From Culex pipiens pallens (lineage: Eukaryota; Arthropoda; Insecta; Diptera; Culicidae), in assembly GCF_016801865.2 (NCBI RefSeq), contig NC_068937.1, positions 5,902,191 through 5,966,190 on the forward strand: a stretch of DNA of 64,000 nucleotides, written 5' to 3'. Numbering within the stretch: position 1 is the stretch's first letter; each line of letters opens with the position of its first letter. Below are positions 56,596 through 64,000 of the stretch, piece after piece. Both the position numbers and the translations under genes were made by a program. Under the pieces are notes generated by a model. The model was not told the origin of the DNA, searched no databases, and saw only the letters and a list, made by a program, of their open reading frames with translations.

Positions 56596-58809
56596 CCCGA
56601 GCAGACGGAAATAACTTGGGAAGGTCAGTTTTTGATATTGTGAGAAGATCGAAATATGTTATTGGGATGATCGGATTAGTTGTTAAAATAACAAAAATCA
56701 ATAACAAAGATTTGTTCGAAGAATAACTTAAACTGTTATTATGTTGTTATTGCAATAACAAACCAATAACACAGAAGGAATCATGAAGGAATAACAAGAT
56801 TTGTTATTTTGTGCGGAGAGGTTGAGCAGCATAATAACAAAAAATGTTATTGAACTGGTATGTCTCCATAACAAAACAAGTTATTGTTTTGGTTTATTTG
56901 TAATTTGCAAATAAACCTGCAGTTGCCATAACTCCTCTGTACAAGTCAGGGCTGCAGAGTTGGGTACCTCCAAGCGACTTTGAAGACAACTCCGACTCTG
57001 GATGCAGGATATGACGTCAACGACGACTTCAGCTCTCCAAAAATACCCGACTTCACAGATTCCGACTCCAAGTAAAAGTTGCTGAAAATTAGCTGAATCC
57101 GATGCAGTCTCCGAGGTCTCACTCCAGCTCGAACTTCATCGTCAGCTCCAACTTCCTGGCTCTGTGAAAATAATAACAGTTTTTGTTTTTCACACTTCAA
57201 AAATTCTCAATAAAAAAATCAATTCCGTTAGGGAATATAACAAAATTTAAAAAAAAAACTCTCAAAAGTTAATTTTATCGGATTAATTTTAGCTTGAAAC
57301 CCCATTTCATGGTGAAATAAATGACACCGATAAAATTGGTCAAAATTATTTCATAGTTCTAGCCAATTTTAGTAAAATCCCTTAGGGGGTATATCAAATA
57401 ATTAAAAAATTCAACTTTCAAAATTTCAACCTTTAAGAATAATTTTAGCTTAAGGACCCCATTTCATGGCCAAAATAATAACCCCGACGAAATTGGTCAA
57501 AATTATCCCATAGTTCTAACCAATTTTAGCTAAGTCCCTTAGGGGGTATATCAAATAATTAAAAAATCAACTTTCAAAATTTCAACTTTTAAGAATAATT
57601 TTAGCTTAAGGACCCCATTTCATGGCCAAAATAATGACCCCGACGAAATTGGTCAAAATTATCCCATAGTTCTAGCCAATTTTAGCAAAGTCCCTTAGGG
57701 GGTATATCAAATAATTAAAAAAAATCAACTTTCAAAATTTCAACTTTTAAGAATAATTTTAGCTTAAGGACCCCATTTCATGGCCAAAATAATGACCCCG
57801 ACGAAATTGGTCAAAATTATCCCATAATTCTAGCCAATTTTAGCAAAGTCCCTTAGGGGGTATATCAAATAATTAAAAAAATCAACTTTCAAAATTTCAA
57901 CTTTTAAGAATAATTTTAGCTTAAGGACCCCATTTCATGGCCAAAATAATGACCCCGACGAAATTGGTCAAAATTATCCCATAGTTCTAGCCAATTTTAG
58001 CAAAGTCCCTTAGGGGGTATATCAAATAATTAAAAAAATCAACTTTCAAAATTTCAACTTTTAAGAATAATTTTAGCTTAAGGACCCCATTTCATGGCCA
58101 AAATAATGACCCCGATGAAATTGGTCAAAATCATCCCATAGTTCTAACCATTTTAAACAAAGTCCTTTATGGGGTATATCAAATAATTAAAAAATCAACT
58201 TTCAAAATTTCAACTTTTAAGAATAATTTTAGCTTAAGGACCCTATTTCATGGCCAAAATAATGATCTTGACGAAATTGGTCAAGATTATCCCATAGTTC
58301 TAACCATTTTAAACAAAGTCCTTTAGGGGGTATATCAAATAATTAAAAAATTCTACTTTCAAAATTTCAACTTTTAAGAATAATTTTAGCTTAAGGACCC
58401 CATTTCATGGCCAAAATAATGACCCCGACGAAATTGGTCAAAATTATCTCATAGTTCTAGCCAATTTTAGCAAAAGAAAAAATAATAACAGATTGTGTTA
58501 TGGACACTTAGAAACTTTTCCATTTGTGCGATTTATGGTAATTTTATTTCTAAGTCGGTATACCGAACGAATAACAAATTTTGTTATTAGGAGAGTTAAT
58601 GAAATGTATAACATTTCCTCTTATTAGCGTGTTATTAAACATTTTCAATATAATATCGCTTCAATAACAAATTTTGTTATTTTATCAGAAACTGTTATTA
58701 TTTTTTCTTCTTGAAGTTGAACTTCAGGATAAAATAATAACACTTTTTGTTATTTTAACAGGATTTGTTATTGAAATATCATTAATTTTGTTATTACCGT
58801 CTGCCCGGG
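56596..58809. mobile_element. long CCCGGGCAGACGG element, copy 1
   Basis: 2214 bp from CCCGAGCAGACGGAAATAAC to ATTACCGTCTGCCCGGG, flanked by TT on both sides. It has the TAACA-rich ends of the short MITEs, a CAGGGCTGCAGAGTTGGG block at about 56948 and an internal 157-bp tandem array. No transposase. Confidence 0.88.
57230..58480. repeat. 157-bp tandem repeats, about eight units
   Basis: Landmark AGGGGGTATATC recurs at 57384, 57541, 57697, 57855, 58012, 58169 (variant) and 58325, i.e. every 156-158 bp. Unit text includes GCTTAAGGACCCCATTTCAT and GACGAAATTGGTC. Confidence 0.95.
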
Positions 58810-60540
58810 TTCCTCGAACTGTTTCGGACCAACAGCGTGCGACAACAAACAACAAAAAATGACACTTTCATTTGTTTTGACACTTTCTCTGTGCGTCGGT
58901 TTCGAACCTTCTTCCGCGCAGCATCTGGTTGACAGAAACAAAAAAATCCATCCGTGGGTCGAACGGTTCTTAGCTTTTTTTTTTTTGCTCTGCTCCGCTG
59001 GTTTCCACTTAAAATTTATTAGTTTGCTCGCTTCTCGCGCTGGTATAAATGAAACGCACAACAGCAGATACGCATAATAATAAATTAAGAGCCAGTTTAG
59101 GTCTTTCGGATGATGGTACTTGCTGCTAGAGCTGCTGCTGGCAACGGGCCTAGGAGATTCGGATCGCATCTCTCGCGCAGCGGAAAATGGGACATAATGT
59201 CTTCATGTGTGTAATGTCGTGCTTTAAAGTCGTGTAGCACACAAAGCCTACTGGGATGATAGTTTTGGCATTTTGGCACTTAAAGGGGCGGTGGAGACGA
59301 AACTGTTCAAACTAGAGCCCATTTGCAACAAAAAACGTCAACGCGGCCAGCCCCACTGCGTTGCGTTTACCGTCAACATGATTCGTTGTAATCCTTGGCA
59401 ACTGTGATGAGTTTAAAGTTGGCCATGATTTTGAAAACACATTTTGGACGCTCAAGTGCTGCCCCCACTTCGATCTCTCCGACGAATGCGCTGTTCAGGA
59501 TTAGTTTAGTACCTCTCACTAAGTGAGTGAGTCAGACGAGTCCTCGCGCACACAGTCACGGGTCGATTAGTAATTAGTCTTTCGGGGCTGCCTTTGGATT
59601 TCACTCCGTCGTCGTTGTCGTTCTCGTTGAACCTCGTTCCGGATCGTCGGCTGCCACTTTGCTAGATTTATGACCACCCGAAACCGAGAGCGAGACAGTC
59701 CGCGCCCCGGGTCCAAATTGGTCGATTGCCATAACTGCCTGTTTATCTTCTTGTTTTTACTTTTTTCTTTTAGTTTTTTTTTCTAGAAAAGATGAAGAAG
59801 CCCCCCCTAGCAACTGCTTTTGTAAAAGTAATGGAAAATGCCCAACTAATTCAGTTGTAACGTTGCGTAACGCGCGAGTTGTGGACCCTCGGAACTCGCG
59901 GTCAGCGGGCCGCGAAGGTCCAACATGGAAGACGCGCGCGGCCAAAAACATGTTCCGCAGAAAAACATCCAGAACATCGCGTCTGCCCTATAAAAGCACT
60001 ATATAATTGCCATGTTGGGGGGTTGAGCGCAGAAAGTGAATCTGCTGTTAAGGGGGGGCACGAGCCTACTTTGATTGCGTCAGGTAGAGCAGACCCAGAC
60101 GCAGACGGAGACCATGATTGTAAACAAACCTGGCTTGGCGGACTGCTTGGATCGGACGTCGCGAGCGCACGCGATGGAGATCATTAAAAATGAGAGGAAG
60201 AGGGGGAAAAACAGGGAGCATGGCGTTAATTAATCCACCTGACTATGTTGCGATAAAATGCGGCGCGTTGTTATGAGTGCAGAGCGGTGGATTGTTCTCG
60301 GAAGACGGTGGAATTAATTTTGACAGGTTAACATGGTGTAATTTGGAAGATTTGGACGGCTTGAGAGCATCTTCAAAATTTACAAATATATTTCCTTCCC
60401 CCAACTGTGTTACATAATATAAAAATGCTTCCTTATTTTAATAAAATTTTGTCAAAGTCTAAAACAACTTTTTTTATGATAAATGATTAATTTCTAGACT
60501 TAGCCATTTTCAAAAACAATTTGTCCAAAAATCTTGATAT
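58810..60540. other. unique GC-richer sequence, no gene called
   Basis: Complex, non-repetitive sequence (about 58860-60360). Open frames at 58768..59169 and 59879..60187 have no recognisable domains. Could hold non-coding exons or regulatory DNA; nothing specific was seen. Confidence 0.4.
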
Positions 60541-60969
60541 GAGAGAAATTCTCTGAGATTTCGGTCATTCATATTTTTGTATTTTTTAATCCTGCTGAAA
60601 GTTTTTTTTTTTTGGTGCCTCCCGAGCAGACGGAAATAACTTGGGAAGGTCAGTTTTTGATATTGTGAGAAGATCGAAATATGTTATTGGGATGATCGGA
60701 TTAGTTGTTAAAATAACAAAAATCAATAACAAAGATTTGTTCGAAGAATAACTTAAACTGTTATTATGTTGTTATTGCAATAACAAACCAATAACTCAGA
60801 AGGAATCATGAAGGAATAACAAGATTTGTTATTTTGTGCGGAGAGGTGGAGCAGTATAATAACAAAAAATGTTATTGAACTGGTATGTCTCCATAACAAA
60901 AAAAGTTATTGTTTTGGTTTATTTGTAATTTGCAAATAAACCTGCAGTTGCCATAACTCCTCTGTACTA

Positions 60970-61416
60970 CCCGGGCAGACGGTAATAACAAAATTCATGC
61001 CATTTCAATAACAAATTCTGTTAAAATAACAAAAAGTGTTATGGAATCTTCCTGAAAAATCCATTTCTGCATAATGGTTTAATAATGGTTTATGTTATCA
61101 TAACAAAATTTGTTATTGGTCTGGTATTGGTTGAAAGCCAAAACAACTTTGGAATAACATTTTTTGTTATGGAAGAATAACTCCAACTGTTATTGGGATG
61201 ATCGGATTAGTTGTTAAAATAACAAAAATAAATAACAAAGATTTGTTCGAAGAATAACTTAAAATGTTATTAGTCTGTTATTACAATAACATTCCAATAA
61301 CAAAAAAATCATAACGGCGAATAACAAATCTTGTTATAAATAACGTAAAATGTTATTGGCCTAGTATTTTCAAATATCAAAAAATGTTATTCCCAAGTTG
61401 TTTCCGTCTGCTCGGG
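60970..61416. mobile_element. CCCGGGCAGACGG MITE, short copy 5, nested
   Basis: 447 bp flanked by TA (60968-60969, 61417-61418). The paralogous empty site is at about 56938-56950 (CTGTACAAGTCAGGGC versus CTGTAC-TA...TA-GTCAGGGC). Confidence 0.93.
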
Positions 61417-61729
61417 TAGTCAGGGCTGCAGAGTCGGGTACCTCCAAGCGACTTTGAATCCATACTTTGAAGACAACTCCGACTCTGGACGCAGGATATG
61501 GCGTCAACGACGACTTCAGCTCTCCAAAAATACCCGACTTCACAGATTCCGACTCCAAGTGAAAGATGCTGAAAATTTGCTGAATCCGATGCAGTCTCCG
61601 AGGTCTCACTCCAGCTCGAACTTCAACGTCAACTCCGACTTCCTGGCTCTGTGAAAATAATAACAGTTTTTGTTATTCACACTTCAAAAATTCTCAATAG
61701 ATAAATCAATTCCGTTAGGGAATATAACA

Positions 61730-62650
61730 AAATTTAAAAAAAATGAGCTCTCGAAAATTAATTTTATCGAATTAATTTAAGCTTGAAACCCCATTTCATG
61801 GTGAAATAAATGACCCCGATGAAATTGGTCAAAATTATTTCATAGTTCTAGCCAATTTTAGTAAAATCCCTTAGGGGGTATATCAAATAATTAAAAAAAT
61901 CAACTTTCAAAATTTCAACTTTTTAGAATTATTTTAAGCTTAAGGACCCCATTTCATGGCCAAAATAATGACCCCGACGAAATTGGTCAAAATTATCCCA
62001 TAGTTCTAGCCAATTTTAGCAAAGTCCCTTAGGGGGTATATCAAATAATTAAAAAAAATCAACTTTCAAAATTTCAACTCTTTAGAATAATTTTAGCTTA
62101 AGGACCCCATTTCATGGCCAAAATAATGACCCTGACAAAATGGGTCAAAATTATCCCATAGTTCTAACCATTTTAAACAAATTCCTTTAGAGGGTATATC
62201 AAATAATTAAAAAAATCAACTTTCAAAATTTCAACTCTTCAGAATAATTTTAGCTTAAGGACCCCATTTCATGGCCAAAATGATGACCTGGACGAAATTG
62301 GTCAAAATTATCCCATAGTTCTAATCATTTTAAACAAAGTCCTTTAGGGGGTACACAAATAATTAAAAAAATCAACTTTCAAAATTTCAACTTTTTGGAA
62401 TAATTTTAGCTTAAGGACCCCATTTCATGGCCAAATAATGACCCCGACGAAATTGGTCAAAATTATCCCATAGTTCTAATCAATTTAGCAAAGTCCCTTA
62501 GGGGGTATATCAAATAATTAAAAAAAATCAACTTCCAAAATTTCAACTTTTTAGAATAATTTTAGCTTAAGGACCACGTTTCATGGCCAAAATAATGGCC
62601 CCGATGAAATAAGACAAAATTATCCCAAAGATCTAAACATATTTAACAAA
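61730..62650. repeat. 157-bp tandem repeats, about six units
   Basis: The same unit as at 57230-58480; the landmark recurs at 61873, 62031, 62189, 62346 and 62500. More diverged than in the other copy. Confidence 0.92.
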
Positions 62651-63530
62651 AGAAAAAATAATAACAGATTGTGTTATGGACACTTAAAAACTTTTCCATT
62701 TGTGCGATTTATGGTAATTTTATTTCTAAGTCAGTATACCGAACGAATAACAAATTTTGTTATTAGGAGAATTTTTGAAATGTATAACATTTCCTCTTAT
62801 TAGCGTGTTATTAAAAATTTCCAATATAATATCACTTCAATACCAAATTTTGTTATTTTATCAGAAACTGTTATTATTTTTTCTTCTTGAAGTTGAACTT
62901 CAGGATAAAATAATAACACTTTTTGTTATTTTAACAGGATTTGTTATTGAAATATTATTAATTTTGTTATTACCGTCTGCCCGGGCTTCGGTATGCCCAA
63001 AGAAGCCATTTTGCATCATTAGTTTGTCCATATAATTTTCCATACAAATTTGGCAGCAAATGATGTATGAAAATTCAAAAATCTGTATCTTTTGAAGGAA
63101 TTTTTTGATCGATTTGGAGTCTTCGGCAAAATTGTAGGTATGGATAAGGACTACACTGAAAAAAATGATACAGGGTAAAATTGTTTTCTGATTTTTTATT
63201 TAACTTTTTGTCACTAAAACTTGAATTGCAAAAAAAAACAATATTTTTTTTTTATATGTTCTAGGGGGCATCAAATGCCAACTTTTCAGAAATTTCCAGG
63301 TTGTGCAAAAAATCTTTGACCGAGTTTTGAATTTTAAAATCAATACTGATTTTTTTTCAAAAAATCGTAATATTGGTCGCAAAAAATGTTCAACTTCATT
63401 TTTCGATGTAAAATCAAATTGACAATTAAAAAAAGTACTTCAGTGCAATTTTGATGAAGTGCAAAGTTTTCAAGTTAAAGTCATTCTTAGGTAACTTTTT
63501 TTCGCAGTTTTAAGGTTTTTGCCTTCCTCA

Positions 63531-64000
63531 CCTTACTGAGGAAAGGCTATAAAATCACTCGAAAAATTAACTTATTAATTTGACCTCGTAGACCCACCTT
63601 CACGTATACATATCGACTCAGAATCATGTCCTGAGCAAATGTCTGTGTAAATGTGTGTAGGCGGGTTGACAAAAAAAATGTCACTCGATTATCTCCGGAC
63701 TGGATGAACGAATTTTGACCGTATTAGTCTTATTTGATCCGTCTTGGGGTCCCATAGGTATCTATTTAAAATCAGCAAGTTTAATTAAGGAGTTACATAC
63801 ATGTAAATTGGCTAAAATGTCAGAGGTTGATCTGAGCAGAAATTTCAACTTTTTTAAATCTGTTTTCAGGGTATTAAAATATACATTTTCATCTATTAAC
63901 AAACAAAATATGAAGATATTTGAAAGTACCATTGCCGAGATATAGCCATTTTAAGATAGCAATTCCAAAAAACGGGTGCCGCGATATCTCAACACTGCGT
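63531..64000. mobile_element. second GCCTTCCTCAC element, cut by the window edge
   Basis: Head GCCTTCCTCACCTTACTGAG, then GGCTATAAAATCAC, parallel to 54418-54900 (CGACTCAGAATCA, TGAGCAAATGTCTG). The tail is outside the window. Confidence 0.7.

Larger units (their letters stand above)
60621..62985. mobile_element. long CCCGGGCAGACGG element, copy 2 (itself interrupted)
   Basis: Same structure as 56596-58809, flanked by CT. The uninterrupted target GGTGCCTTCG is seen at about 35753-35762. It contains a nested short copy at 60970-61416 and a shorter 157-bp array. Confidence 0.9.
60541..63500. repeat. foldback-element arm P3, split by a long element
   Basis: GAAATTCTCTGAGATTTCGG to GGTGCCT (60541-60620), then from 62986 CTTCGGTATGCCCAAAGAAG to about 63500, reproduce the left arm of P1. 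The interruption is the long element at 60621-62985. The opposite arm is absent. Confidence 0.75.

Noticed and set aside
59879..60187. 102-codon CpG-rich frame
   Set aside because: Composition-driven openness; no domain, and both flanks lack gene signals.

Overview
This is a eukaryotic, AT-rich, repeat-saturated window that fits a mosquito nuclear genome, most likely a culicine such as Culex (inference). The reasons are the gene content (divergent ionotropic receptor, fibrinogen-related lectin, short-lid PLA1-type lipases), introns of 52-96 bp, arthropod TATA/Inr promoters, and dense foldback elements and MITEs. No prokaryotic, viral or CRISPR content was seen.

Layout. 1-3.4 kb: an ionotropic receptor (IR) gene on the minus strand, directly followed by a truncated IR paralogue whose start codon overlaps its stop codon (ATGA), and a plus-strand two-exon fibrinogen-related gene. 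3.4-9.6 kb: non-coding DNA with a 9-bp and an 8-bp tandem array, a tRNA-like element and a palindromic MITE. 9.6-15.9 kb: a near-identical 729-bp satellite (seven full units) that appears to be the expanded head of one mobile element. 16-20 kb: degenerate ~310-340 bp repeats and Harbinger-like MITEs. 20.5-25.1 kb: a 465-bp inverted repeat bracketing a 2.2-kb 9-bp array. 25-32 kb: a possible 81-bp exon of an unknown plus-strand gene, a ~20-unit degenerate array, and a TCTAA/CCTAA telomere-like stretch. 32.9-49 kb: a minus-strand cluster of lipase-derived genes embedded in nested transposons. 50-64 kb: a 1.28-kb hAT-like foldback element with perfect 8-bp target duplications, another foldback, and two long members of a CCCGGGCAGACGG element family, one of them itself interrupted by a short member.

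The lipase cluster is the most coherent genic unit. Two members are apparently intact secreted PLA1-type enzymes (403 and 373 aa). Two are much shorter (81 aa, and about 82 aa before a MITE insertion) and keep only the signal peptide, the phase-1 mini-intron and the N-terminal WDR-containing segment. The two short members share a conserved TATA/Inr core promoter, so they may be a derived family of small secreted peptides rather than plain debris.

Several transposon boundaries can be proven inside the window, because paralogous uninterrupted copies of the host repeats supply empty sites. All family names are by pattern recognition only; no database search was possible.
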